From assembly GCA_025362705.1 (NCBI GenBank), contig JANYFH010000145.1, forward strand, positions 1 through 16,714: a stretch of 16,714 nt of DNA, given 5' to 3'. Made by a program: the position numbers and the translations under genes. This DNA is from Betaproteobacteria bacterium (GTDB lineage: Bacteria > Pseudomonadota > Gammaproteobacteria > Burkholderiales > Usitatibacteraceae). The notes under the pieces were generated by a model. That model worked only from the letters and a program-made list of their open reading frames with translations. It was not told where the DNA came from and ran no database searches. Below are positions 5,809-13,870 of the stretch, one piece after another. The stretch's first letter is position 1. Each line of letters begins with the position of its first letter.

Positions 5809-7995
5809 ATGGCCGCCTCGCGCATGCTTTCCCGCAATCAACTCATTTCGGCACTTTGGTTTTTTGTACTTGGTGCGACTAATTCGTTCGCCACGTCGGT
5901 CAAGACGCCACACGTCGAGGCGGAAATCATTTCACGTTATGCTGCCGTACAGCCGGGCCAGCCAATTGAAGCTGGTTTGCGCCTGAAGATCATCGATCAC
6001 TGGCACACGTATTGGCGAAATCCGGGAGATTCCGGCCTGCCCACGAAAATGACGTGGACTTTGCCGAGCGGCGTCACGGCCGGCCCAATCGAATGGCCGT
6101 ACCCAAAAAAATTGCCCCTCGGGCCGTTGATGAATTTCGGCTACGACGGCGAGGTTTTGCATCTGGTGACACTACAGACACCAGGCACCTTGAAGGCTGG
6201 CCAGAACATCGCCCTCACCGCCAAGGCAGAGTGGCTGGTGTGCAGTGATGTTTGCATTCCTGAAAGCGCGGACCTGGCAATTTCACTGCCAGTGGTTGCC
6301 TCAAAACCCTTGCCCGATGCGCGTTGGACAAGCGCCTTCCGGAATGCACGCGACGCGCTTCCGGGCATGCTCAACGGCTGGGAGGCTAAGGCAACCGTCG
6401 AAAACAACCAAGCTACTCTTGCACTCAAGCCGCCGCCCGGCGAAAACCTTGCATCGGCCGAGTTTTCTTTTTACCCGTTACGCGAAGAAATAATCGCGAA
6501 TGCCGGCAAACAGATTTCCAGTAAAACTGCTGACACACTGCGCATAACAATTCCGCTTGCCGAGCCGATCAATTTGACGCTCGCAACATTGGATGGCGTG
6601 CTGGTAAACGATAGCGGTTGGGGCAAGGCGCATGCAGGGAAAGCAGTCGCGATTTCAGCGCCAGTAACATTTGTCAAAATAACTTCTACGCTTTCGGGTG
6701 GTAATGCGAGTCTTGCAACAGGTGCAAAAAATGGCTCAAACGACGCCGGTGAACTCGGCCTGGCAATCGCACTGCTGTTCGCTTTCATCGGCGGATTGAT
6801 CCTGAACCTGATGCCGTGTGTATTTCCAGTGCTGGGTATCAAGATCATGAGCTTTGTGCAGCATGCAGAAGGCGCGCAAAAACGCTTGAAGCAACAGGGC
6901 TTCGCTTTCCTGGGTGGGGTGGTGATTTCATTCTGGATATTGGCCGGCTTGATGATCGCGCTGCGTGCCGCCGGTGAATCCATCGGCTGGGGATTTCAGT
7001 TGCAGTCCCCCGTGTTCGTGACATTGCTCGCGATATTGTTTTTGCTCATGGCATTGAATCTGAGCGGCGTATTTGAATTTGGCATGCGCCTGCAATCTGC
7101 AGCTGGTAGCCTTCACCTGGAAAGCAATCGCGGCAATTTGATGGATGCATTTTTGTCCGGGGTACTCGCCACGATCATCGCCACGCCGTGCAGTGCGCCA
7201 TTCATGGGGGCAGCGCTGGGCTATACGCTCGCCCAGCCCGCGTATGTCTCCTTTCTCGTTTTCACTGCTGTGGCGCTTGGCATGGCAGCGCCGGTATTGG
7301 TGTTGTCGCTGTTTCCAGGATGGCTGCGCCACCTGCCCAGACCGGGCGCCTGGATGGATACATTCAAACAATTCATGGCATTTCCTTTGTTTGCAACGGT
7401 TGCGTGGCTTGCCTGGGTATTGGGATCGCAGCAAGGCAACGATGGTATCGGCTTGCTTTTGATTGGTCTGGTCATCATCGCGTTTGGCGCGTGGCTGTAC
7501 GGGCACTGGCAGCTCAAAAACCCGGTTCGAGCGCTGTTGACGGCTATTTCGATGGCGCTGATCGGCGTCGTGATCGCATGGCCTGGCACTGCACCAGGGC
7601 AAGTTGCGCATGGCGCTGGCGCGGCCATCACAGCTGACGCTTGGATCCCATTCTCGAAGCAAAAAGTCGCCGAGCTTCGCAGCCAGGGGCGCGCGGTGTT
7701 TATCGACTTCACGGCGACCTGGTGCATCACGTGTCAGGTGAATAAACGCATCGCGCTGAATCAGCAGGAAGTGTTAAAGCGATTTGAAGAAATGAAGATC
7801 GTTCGCATGAAAGCGGACTGGACCGTCAAAGACCCGGCCATCACCGAGGCACTGGCCGAATTCGGTCGAAATGGCGTACCGCTTTACGTCTATTATCCTG
7901 CCCGCGGCGAACCTGTGTTGTTGCCAGAAGTATTAACACCTTCCATCGTGTTGTCCGCGATTGCGTTGCCGGGCGCCGCGTCAACCGTAAAATAG
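5809..7995 (+). CDS. dsbD: Thiol:disulfide interchange protein, DsbD/ScsB type
   Basis: A 728-residue inner-membrane electron transporter that carries reducing power from cytoplasmic thioredoxin to periplasmic thiol proteins. Order: signal peptide (hydrophobic ISALWFFVLGATNSFA, cleaved near residue 28), a large periplasmic N-terminal domain with a Cys pair CSDVC (145, 149), a hydrophobic DsbD-beta core from about 310 to 610 with essential cysteines in NLMPCVFPVLG (337) and ATPCSAPFMGAALG (461), and a C-terminal periplasmic thioredoxin domain with TWCITCQVN (639, 642). The long N-terminal domain and its CxxxC make it closer to ScsB-like proteins than to classical E. coli DsbD. An open frame extends upstream through the tRNA scar, so length alone does not set the start. 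ATG 5809 gives a signal peptide; ATG 5824 does equally well, and neither has a clear ribosome site. It is the first core gene to the right of the tRNA fragment. Confidence 0.93.
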   Translation: MAASRMLSRNQLISALWFFVLGATNSFATSVKTPHVEAEIISRYAAVQPGQPIEAGLRLKIIDHWHTYWRNPGDSGLPTKMTWTLPSGVTAGPIEWPYPKKLPLGPLMNFGYDGEVLHLVTLQTPGTLKAGQNIALTAKAEWLVCSDVCIPESADLAISLPVVASKPLPDARWTSAFRNARDALPGMLNGWEAKATVENNQATLALKPPPGENLASAEFSFYPLREEIIANAGKQISSKTADTLRITIPLAEPINLTLATLDGVLVNDSGWGKAHAGKAVAISAPVTFVKITSTLSGGNASLATGAKNGSNDAGELGLAIALLFAFIGGLILNLMPCVFPVLGIKIMSFVQHAEGAQKRLKQQGFAFLGGVVISFWILAGLMIALRAAGESIGWGFQLQSPVFVTLLAILFLLMALNLSGVFEFGMRLQSAAGSLHLESNRGNLMDAFLSGVLATIIATPCSAPFMGAALGYTLAQPAYVSFLVFTAVALGMAAPVLVLSLFPGWLRHLPRPGAWMDTFKQFMAFPLFATVAWLAWVLGSQQGNDGIGLLLIGLVIIAFGAWLYGHWQLKNPVRALLTAISMALIGVVIAWPGTAPGQVAHGAGAAITADAWIPFSKQKVAELRSQGRAVFIDFTATWCITCQVNKRIALNQQEVLKRFEEMKIVRMKADWTVKDPAITEALAEFGRNGVPLYVYYPARGEPVLLPEVLTPSIVLSAIALPGAASTVK

Positions 7996-8085
7996 CAACG
8001 CCAGCGTATGCGCCACGCGCATGGAATGGCGCTATCATCAGTGACGGTGTAGTCAGGTCTGGCGATAGCAGCCTAAAAGCAAACC

Positions 8086-8141
8086 CTAGCATTGGCGCGG
8101 CTTTCAGGCCATTTTCTGCCTGTGAAGCGCACCAGTGCTAG
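8086..8141 (+). terminator. Long imperfect hairpin between dsbD and lptC, followed by a T-rich run
   Basis: Bases 8086-8109 and 8118-8141 pair imperfectly (about 18 of 24 positions), with perfect CTAGCA/TGCTAG and CAGGC/GCCTG ends and an 8-base loop CATTTTCT-like. The stem is followed by GTTCTTTGATTTTTT, a terminator-like T-rich tract. A second small hairpin (ATGCGC-CAC-GCGCAT) lies near 8014. Likely the 3' end of the dsbD transcript; it also argues that lptC starts after it. Confidence 0.45.
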
Positions 8142-8194
8142 TGTTCTTTGATTTTTTCCTCCATCATTGTTCATCACACCATCATCTTAAATTC

Positions 8195-8776
8195 GTGAGT
8201 GCCCGTTCCCTTCCCGTTCTGCCGCTTGCTGTGCTTATGTCGCTGGTTACGCTGACGTTCTGGCTCAATCAATTCGTGCAAACGCCTAGCGCCCGTGCAG
8301 ACGGCAACCAGCGACATGATCCCGACCTCATTGTCGAAAATTTCACTGCGCAGGCATTGGGCCCGGCCGGCGATGTGCAATATACGGTCAAGGCGGACAA
8401 GATGTCGCATTTTCCGGATGACGATTCTTCGCTACTGGAAATCGTGGTGTTCACGGCGCTTCACCCCAACTTACCTCCAATCATTGCGCAGGCACCGCGT
8501 GGCCGACTGATTGCTGGCGCCGATGAGGTTATTATGGAAGGCGGGGTACTGGTTTCGTCTGAAAAGACCGAGACACAGCAACCGCTCAAACTGTCCACAC
8601 CCGCACTCAGCATATTTCCTGACAAAAATATTGCACGATCTACAGAAGGTGTACGCCTCGACAGCCCGACTGGTCATCTGACGGCAAGCACGATGGAACT
8701 GAACAGCTTCACAAGGAGCGTCCGATTGGAACGAGCGCGTGGAATATATCAACAACCGCAGGGGTCACAACGATGA
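8195..8776 (+). CDS. lptC: LPS export protein LptC
   Basis: About 193 residues: a short N-terminus, a single membrane anchor (LPVLPLAVLMSLVTLTFWLNQF), then a periplasmic beta-jellyroll domain with PDLIVENFTAQALGPAGDVQYTVKADKMSHFPDDDSSLLE, typical of LptC. LptC bridges the LptBFG transporter in the inner membrane and the periplasmic LptA, passing lipopolysaccharide outward. GTG 8195 (MSARSLPVLPL) gives a normal N-terminus; a GTG at 8135 would add 20 unusual residues and would start inside a probable terminator hairpin, so I reject it with moderate confidence. The stop overlaps the lptA start (ATGA). In many Betaproteobacteria kdsC lies upstream; here it is dsbD instead. Confidence 0.85.
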   Translation: MSARSLPVLPLAVLMSLVTLTFWLNQFVQTPSARADGNQRHDPDLIVENFTAQALGPAGDVQYTVKADKMSHFPDDDSSLLEIVVFTALHPNLPPIIAQAPRGRLIAGADEVIMEGGVLVSSEKTETQQPLKLSTPALSIFPDKNIARSTEGVRLDSPTGHLTASTMELNSFTRSVRLERARGIYQQPQGSQR

Positions 8777-9369
8777 GAATCGGGCAGAGAAAAATACAGC
8801 AAAGCCTGGGATGTGCGCTCATGACGATTTGTCTTTATTCCGGAAGCAACGCCATTGCCGAACAGGCAGACCGAACGAAACCGGTCGAGGTTGAGGCTGA
8901 TGTTGCCAACGTCGATCAAAGCAAACGCACAAAAACGCTGGAAGGTAACGCCATTCTCACGCAAGGCACCATGCGCCTCACCGCTGATCGAATTGTGATC
9001 AAGGAAGACGAGGCCGGGTATACGACTGCGCAAATCTTTGGCGGACCCAATGGCCAGGTGGCGTTCAGGCAGAAACGTGAAGGTACTGCTGACTTCATGG
9101 AGGGCTCCGCTGACCGCGCAGAATTCGATGACCAGGCTGACACCATAAAACTACTTTCCCGCGCACGCTTGAAAAGCGGCGGGGATGAATTAAAAGGCGA
9201 GTACATTTATTACAACTCGGCCACCGAGGTAATGGAGGCGCGCAAATCAGCCCCGGATGCAAAGGGTGCGACACTTCCTGGGAGCAATTCCGGTCGCGTC
9301 AAAATTACCATCCAGCCAAAACTCCCGGACGAAAAGTCCAGGCAACCGGCACCCGCCAAAACTAACTAA
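8773..9369 (+). CDS. lptA: LPS transport periplasmic protein LptA
   Basis: 198 residues with a signal peptide (positively charged MRIGQRKIQQ, hydrophobic LGCALMTICLYSG, cleavage after NAIA near residue 29). The mature part is an OstA/LptA beta-jellyroll with PVEVEADVANVDQSKRTKTLEGNAILTQGTMRLTADRIVIKED and GVAFRQKREGTADFMEGSADRAEFDDQADTIKLL-like strands. LptA oligomers form the periplasmic bridge that carries lipopolysaccharide to LptDE. A proline/lysine-rich disordered tail (about 170-198) follows the domain. The gene overlaps lptC by 4 bp and precedes lptB by 27 bp, the conserved order of an lptCAB operon. Confidence 0.93.
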   Translation: MRIGQRKIQQSLGCALMTICLYSGSNAIAEQADRTKPVEVEADVANVDQSKRTKTLEGNAILTQGTMRLTADRIVIKEDEAGYTTAQIFGGPNGQVAFRQKREGTADFMEGSADRAEFDDQADTIKLLSRARLKSGGDELKGEYIYYNSATEVMEARKSAPDAKGATLPGSNSGRVKITIQPKLPDEKSRQPAPAKTN

Positions 9370-9396
9370 AACGCGCTTTGCTCCTTTAATTTCTCG

Positions 9397-10170
9397 ATGA
9401 ACCAACCCGTTGAATCACCCACGAACACGACAAATGTGCTCGGTCAGAAGAGCGTATTGCGCGTTGACGGCCTGCGCAAATCCTATCGCAAACGCACCGT
9501 CGTTAGCGATGTTTCGTTCTCCGTCGAAAGTGGTGAAGTTGTCGGGCTGTTAGGGCCAAATGGCGCGGGTAAAACAACCTGCTTCTACATGATTGTCGGT
9601 CTGGTTCCTGTCGATGGCGGCCGGATTTTTCTGGATGGCAACGACCTGTCGCACCTGCCGATTTTTCGACGGTCGCGGCTGGGGCTTTCCTATCTTCCGC
9701 AAGAGGCCTCTATTTTTCGCAAACTTACCGTTGCGGAAAATATTCAGGCGGTGCTGGAATTGCGCGATTTGACCTCCACTGAAATTGACGCCAAGCGCGA
9801 CGCATTGCTGGACGAACTACACATTGCACACTTGCGCAACAGCCCGGCCGTCAGCCTCTCCGGCGGCGAAAGGCGGCGCGTTGAAATTGCGCGTGCACTG
9901 GCGATTGAACCTCGATTTATTTTGCTCGATGAGCCCTTCGCGGGAGTCGATCCAATCGCGGTGATCGATATTCAGGAAATTATCAAGTTTCTCAAGAATC
10001 GCGGCATTGGCGTACTCATCACTGACCATAATGTGCGCGAGACGCTCGGCATTTGTGACCACGCCTACATTATTAATCAGGGCTCTGTCCTCGCCTTCGG
10101 CAAACCCGAGGAAATCATCCATAATGAAGCGGTACGCCGAGTCTACCTAGGGGAAAATTTCCGCTTGTAG
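9397..10170 (+). CDS. lptB: LPS export ABC transporter ATP-binding protein LptB
   Basis: A 257-residue cytoplasmic ABC ATPase powering lipopolysaccharide extraction by LptBFG. Motifs are complete: Walker A GPNGAGKT (53-60), Q-loop at LPQEASIFRKLTVAENI (Gln102), signature LSGGERRRVEIARAL (from 154), Walker B FILLDEP (174-180), FAGVDPIAV D-loop and the H-loop His211 (ITDHN). RKLTVAENI and the C-terminal NEAVRRVYLGENFRL are diagnostic of LptB rather than amino-acid transport ATPases. The first ~18 residues are an extension relative to E. coli LptB. It sits between lptA and rpoN, as in most Proteobacteria. Confidence 0.96.
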   Translation: MNQPVESPTNTTNVLGQKSVLRVDGLRKSYRKRTVVSDVSFSVESGEVVGLLGPNGAGKTTCFYMIVGLVPVDGGRIFLDGNDLSHLPIFRRSRLGLSYLPQEASIFRKLTVAENIQAVLELRDLTSTEIDAKRDALLDELHIAHLRNSPAVSLSGGERRRVEIARALAIEPRFILLDEPFAGVDPIAVIDIQEIIKFLKNRGIGVLITDHNVRETLGICDHAYIINQGSVLAFGKPEEIIHNEAVRRVYLGENFRL

Positions 10171-10212
10171 CGAGACGGCGGCTTACACAGCCTGTCGGCA
10201 CCAGATCTCCCC

Positions 10213-11697
10213 ATGAAGCAAAGTCTCCAGCTCAAACTCTCCCAGCACCTGACATTGACGCCGCAATTGCAGCTGTCAATCAAGCTTCTGCAACTGTCAA
10301 CGGTCGATCTGAATCAGGAGCTGGAGCGCTATTTGCTCGAAAATCCGTTGCTCGAAAGAGTGGATCTCGCCGGTGAACCTGTGGAGCCGGGAACGAACTT
10401 CATAAACGGCAACGATTACAACGCGAACGGCTCAAGCGAGACCACTGTTGCTGCGACGGCAGACAGTGGCTCCGGAGACAGCGATGATCGCGGCGAACCA
10501 ACTTTCGATGCCGGCATGGATGACGGTAGCAACTACGCCGCCGCATCGCGTCGAAGCGACGACGATGAAGACAACGAATTTTCGCAAGTTGCTGCAGCTG
10601 AGGCAACGCTTCAGGAAAGCCTGATCAATCAGCTCACATTGATGTCAATTCCCGAGCGCGACAAACGCCTCGCGATGATATTGATCGCCCATCTGGATGA
10701 AGACGGCTACCTCACCCACGATATGGATGACCTGTGCGCGATGATTGGCGAGCACATGGAAGTCGAGCCCGATGATCTGCAAATCGCGTTGCGACGCGTG
10801 CAGGCACTGGAACCGACGGGTGTTGCGGCACGCTCCCTCTCGGAATGTCTAACCCTGCAACTCAAGGCACTGCCAGTCGATACACCGCAGCGTGATCGCG
10901 CGTTGCAGGTAGTCGAACAGCATCTGGATATTCTGGCAGCGCGCGACTTCGTGAAATTGAAACGCCTGCTTCGCTGCGATGACCTGGAAGTCAAACAGGT
11001 GCGCGAATTGATCGTCTCACTTGATCCCAAACCAAGTCGTAATTTTGGGCAGGGGGATATTCGCTACGTGATCGCAGATGTCGTCGTCAAGAAAATTGGC
11101 GGCAAGTGGACTGCGCAACTCAATTCCGAGGCGATGCCCAAGCTTCGTGTCAACAAGCTGTACGCGGATTTGCTGCATAAGAGCCGTGACGGCAACGGAA
11201 AAAATCTTTCCGGCCAACTGCAAGAGGCACGCTGGTTGATCAAGAATGTTCAACAGCGGTTTGACACGATATTGCGTGTCACCCAAGCCATCGTTGAACG
11301 TCAGCGTCATTTCTTCGACCACGGCGAAGTTGCGATGCGACCGCTGGTGTTGCGCGAGATTGCCGACCAGGTTGGATTGCATGAATCGACCATCTCGCGA
11401 GTGACAACGCAAAAATACATGCTTACGCCGCGAGGAATATTTGAGTTGAAGTATTTTTTTGGCTCAAGCGTCGCAACAGATGAAGGTGGAGCCTGCTCGT
11501 CCACCGCGATACGTGCGCTGATCAAGCAATTAGTTCACGCAGAAGATACAAAAAAACCGCTGTCAGATCACCGAATTTCGGATATTCTGGGTCAACAGGG
11601 AATTGTTGTAGCCCGGCGCACAGTGGCCAAGTATCGCGAAGCAATGCAGATCCAGCCGGCAAATTTGCGCAAGTACTTTAGCGGCAATGCGTCCTGA
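10213..11697 (+). CDS. rpoN: RNA polymerase sigma-54 factor
   Basis: 494 residues, normal for RpoN, which directs RNA polymerase to -24/-12 promoters that need an ATP-driven enhancer-binding activator. Region I is Gln/Leu-rich (MKQSLQLKLSQHLTLTPQLQLSIKLLQLS...LENPLLE). Region II (about 55-130) is acidic and low in complexity. Region III includes the core-binding part, the helix-turn-helix (LREIADQVGLHESTISRVT, about 379-398) and the RpoN box ARRTVAKYRE (467-476) that reads the -24 element. The gene lies 42 bp after lptB and is followed by hpf and ptsN, as in many Proteobacteria. Confidence 0.97.
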   Translation: MKQSLQLKLSQHLTLTPQLQLSIKLLQLSTVDLNQELERYLLENPLLERVDLAGEPVEPGTNFINGNDYNANGSSETTVAATADSGSGDSDDRGEPTFDAGMDDGSNYAAASRRSDDDEDNEFSQVAAAEATLQESLINQLTLMSIPERDKRLAMILIAHLDEDGYLTHDMDDLCAMIGEHMEVEPDDLQIALRRVQALEPTGVAARSLSECLTLQLKALPVDTPQRDRALQVVEQHLDILAARDFVKLKRLLRCDDLEVKQVRELIVSLDPKPSRNFGQGDIRYVIADVVVKKIGGKWTAQLNSEAMPKLRVNKLYADLLHKSRDGNGKNLSGQLQEARWLIKNVQQRFDTILRVTQAIVERQRHFFDHGEVAMRPLVLREIADQVGLHESTISRVTTQKYMLTPRGIFELKYFFGSSVATDEGGACSSTAIRALIKQLVHAEDTKKPLSDHRISDILGQQGIVVARRTVAKYREAMQIQPANLRKYFSGNAS

Positions 11698-11840
11698 GAT
11701 TCATTGAATTATCTGTACCGCAGTAGAAGCTGAAGTGAAGTTGCAGTTCAGATGGGTTGTTGTTTGTAATATCGATTAAGACGTTAACTTCAATAGGTTG
11801 CGAATCGCCCATTCCCACGCGGCGCGAGCAGCTCTAAAAA

Positions 11841-11845
11841 AGGAG
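11841..11845 (+). promoter_or_regulatory. Strong ribosome binding site of hpf
   Basis: AGGAG sits 8 bases before the hpf ATG, the strongest Shine-Dalgarno in the core cluster. The 156-base gap between rpoN and hpf contains no gene; I see no convincing terminator or promoter in it. Confidence 0.7.
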
Positions 11846-11853
11846 ATCGGCAA

Positions 11854-12183
11854 ATGAATTTGAATATGACCGGCCATCACCTCGAAATCACACCGTCCAT
11901 ACGTGATTACGTTTTTTCCAAGATGACTCGTATCAACCGGCACTTCGATCATGTGATCGACGTCAACATGATTCTGACCGTCGAAAAGCTACAGCAGAAA
12001 ATCGAAGCCAATGTACACCTTTCCGGCAAAGATATTTTTGTCGAAAGCGAAAACCCGGACATGTATGCGGCGATAGACCTGTTGGTAGACAAGCTGGACC
12101 GACAGATCATCAAGCATAAGGAAAAAGTGAAAAATAAACACGACATATCGGCGCTAAAGCGAATCCCCACAGAAGCTGAATAA
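11854..12183 (+). CDS. hpf: Ribosome hibernation promoting factor, short form
   Basis: 109 residues, the short HPF/YfiA type (sigma-54 modulation protein family), with MNLNMTGHHLEITPSIRDYVFSKMTRINRHFD and DIFVESENPDMYAAIDLLVDKLDRQIIKHKEKVK. It binds the 30S decoding region and helps form inactive 100S ribosomes in stationary phase. The protein lacks the C-terminal dimerisation domain of long HPF. It begins with a strong ribosome site and is followed by a perfect hairpin before ptsN, so it may also have its own transcript. Confidence 0.95.
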   Translation: MNLNMTGHHLEITPSIRDYVFSKMTRINRHFDHVIDVNMILTVEKLQQKIEANVHLSGKDIFVESENPDMYAAIDLLVDKLDRQIIKHKEKVKNKHDISALKRIPTEAE

Positions 12184-12188
12184 CCCAT

Positions 12189-12211
12189 GCGGCCGACATC
12201 ATGTCGGCCGC
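12189..12211 (+). terminator. Perfect GC-rich hairpin between hpf and ptsN
   Basis: GCGGCCGACA (12189-12198), loop TCA, TGTCGGCCGC (12202-12211): ten perfect base pairs just 5 bp after the hpf stop. There is no T-run downstream, so it may be a partial terminator or an mRNA 3'-end stabiliser that sets hpf expression apart from ptsN. Confidence 0.55.
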
Positions 12212-12378
12212 CATACCGAACCCACCGGCAATCGCACGTCCGTGTTGTGGCAAACGCATCCGCGCGCTTCTGCAGTCCCCTGCGGTGGTGAAAACGCGCT
12301 ATCCTACGAGCCTTTTCCAGCATGCTGGAAGCCACCCTTTCCAAGTCCGTCTTCAGCCCGACATTTCATATCTGCCCC

Positions 12379-12864
12379 ATGAATTTCATCAGCAAAACGC
12401 TAGCGGCCTCGCGCATCGCCCTTGATGTCGACGTCACCAGCAAGAAACGCCTGTTCGAACAAATCGGCTTGATGTTCGAAAATGAAAATAAGATAGCGCG
12501 GGCAAACGTATTCGATGCCCTTTTCGCGCGCGAAAAACTGGGCTCCACCGGGCTGGGATTTCAGGTCGCCATTCCGCACGGGCGCATCAAAAACCTGCGG
12601 GACACAATAGCTGTCTTCGTTCGTGCGAAAGAAGGCATTCCGTTCGAATCACCCGATGGTGAGCCGGTTCGCCTGGTGTTCGCCATGCTCGTACCCGAAC
12701 ACGCGACCGAGCAACATCTGAATATGCTTTCCGAGCTCGCGCAGATTTTTAGCGACGCGGATTTGCGTGACGCATTGCTGCAGGAAACGAATCCTGTCGC
12801 CATCCACAAACTGCTCACTGAGTGGTCGCCGTATGCCGCGTTTAAACGTACAGCAGCTATTTGA
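12379..12864 (+). CDS. ptsN: Nitrogen PTS enzyme IIA component (EIIA-Ntr)
   Basis: 161 residues of the PTS EIIA type-2 fold, a regulatory phosphocarrier of the nitrogen PTS. The phospho-accepting histidine is His67 in FQVAIPHGRIKNL, and GEPVRLVFAMLVPEHATEQHLNMLSELAQIF is typical. ATG 12379 (MNFISKTLAASRIALDVDV) matches the usual start; an in-frame ATG at 12322 would add 19 residues with no family support. Its 3' end overlaps the hprK start by 32 bp, so the two are coupled. It follows rpoN-hpf, the classic neighbourhood. Confidence 0.94.
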   Translation: MNFISKTLAASRIALDVDVTSKKRLFEQIGLMFENENKIARANVFDALFAREKLGSTGLGFQVAIPHGRIKNLRDTIAVFVRAKEGIPFESPDGEPVRLVFAMLVPEHATEQHLNMLSELAQIFSDADLRDALLQETNPVAIHKLLTEWSPYAAFKRTAAI

Positions 12865-13846
12865 CGATAGACGCGAAAAATTACAACTGACCTGGATCGC
12901 AGGTCAGAAGGGAGCTTCGCGCGAACTCACCCACGAAGCCCTGAATCGACCCGGCGTCGGACTGGTTGGTCACTTGAATCTCGTCCACCCGATCCTGATC
13001 CAGGCCCTGGGGGCGAGTGATCTTGAGTACCTGGCAAATCAACCCCCCGAAGCGCGCGGCGTTAGTCTGAACGCGTTGTGTACCGGAGAGACACTCTGCA
13101 TTTTCTTGTGCGACGGTGTTGATGCGCCGGATTTTCTGATCGATGCGTGCGATCAGCACGCGACACCGCTGTTCCTGTCACAAAAGCGAAGCCGCGTATT
13201 CGTCAATTTGCTCCGGCCTTATCTGCAACGTGAACTGTCCGAAGTCACCACCAGTCACGGTGTCTTTCTCGATGTTCTTGGCTTCGGCACGCTCATCACG
13301 GGCAACTCACAAATTGGCAAAAGCGAACTTGCGCTTGAGTTGATTTCGCGCGGTGCAGGACTCGTGGCTGACGATGCAGTGGAACTGTATCAGGTCGGAC
13401 CCGAAACCATACAGGGCCGTTGCCCCCCACTGCTGCGTGACTTTCTTGAAGTCCGCGGCATAGGGGTGCTGAATATCCGGGCTATTTTTGGTGAGACTGC
13501 CGTACGCCCTAGAAAGACGCTGCGACTGATTGTTCATCTGGAACGTCCGACCGACGAATATTTCCTCGCCCTTGACCGGCTGCAAACGAAATCAAGCGCC
13601 ACCGCAATTCTCGGCGTTGAAATTCCCACTGTCACATTGGCTGTGGTGGCCGGACGAAATCTTGCCGTGCTGGTCGAGGCGGCGGTGCGCAACCATATCC
13701 TGCAAACGCGCGGATACGATTCCACCAAAGACTTCATCGACCGGCACGAAGAGATAATGCGCGAGCAACCTGATGGCTCGGCAAATGAAAAAGCGCTGGA
13801 TAGTTTCAACGATACCAACTCGTTTCGCGCTTATAGTACCGAATGA
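12833..13846 (+). CDS. hprK: HPr kinase/phosphorylase
   Basis: 337 residues of the bifunctional enzyme that phosphorylates and dephosphorylates a serine of HPr. The N-terminal domain (1-130) starts MPRLNVQQLFDDRREKL. The catalytic domain has SHGVFLDVLGFGTLITG (His142), the P-loop GNSQIGKS (157-164), GLVADDAVELY (Asp180/181), and the signature LEVRGIGVLNIRAIFGE. In relatives the fourth P-loop residue is usually Gly (SGxGKS); here it is Gln, still within GxxxxGK[ST]. The open frame runs farther upstream inside ptsN, but MPRLNVQQLF is the family start, giving a 32-bp overlap. No ptsH or ptsI is in the window; in Betaproteobacteria they usually lie elsewhere. Confidence 0.95.
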   Translation: MPRLNVQQLFDDRREKLQLTWIAGQKGASRELTHEALNRPGVGLVGHLNLVHPILIQALGASDLEYLANQPPEARGVSLNALCTGETLCIFLCDGVDAPDFLIDACDQHATPLFLSQKRSRVFVNLLRPYLQRELSEVTTSHGVFLDVLGFGTLITGNSQIGKSELALELISRGAGLVADDAVELYQVGPETIQGRCPPLLRDFLEVRGIGVLNIRAIFGETAVRPRKTLRLIVHLERPTDEYFLALDRLQTKSSATAILGVEIPTVTLAVVAGRNLAVLVEAAVRNHILQTRGYDSTKDFIDRHEEIMREQPDGSANEKALDSFNDTNSFRAYSTE

Positions 13847-13870
13847 GCCAGCACTTGCGGGAATGATTTA

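Noticed and set aside
5235..5837. Minus-strand open frame of 200 codons across the vapC-dsbD gap
   Set aside because: It runs antisense through repeat copy 2 and the tRNA fragment; its HSRIRTDDLPLTRR stretch is the familiar artefact of translating the complement of a tRNA 3' half.
6928..7662. Minus-strand open frame of 244 codons inside dsbD
   Set aside because: Shadow of a well-identified membrane-protein gene; low-complexity Arg/Gln/His-rich translation with no domain.
12201..12425. Small plus-strand open frame between hpf and ptsN
   Set aside because: Overlaps the hairpin and the ptsN start in another frame, with no ribosome site and no recognisable sequence.
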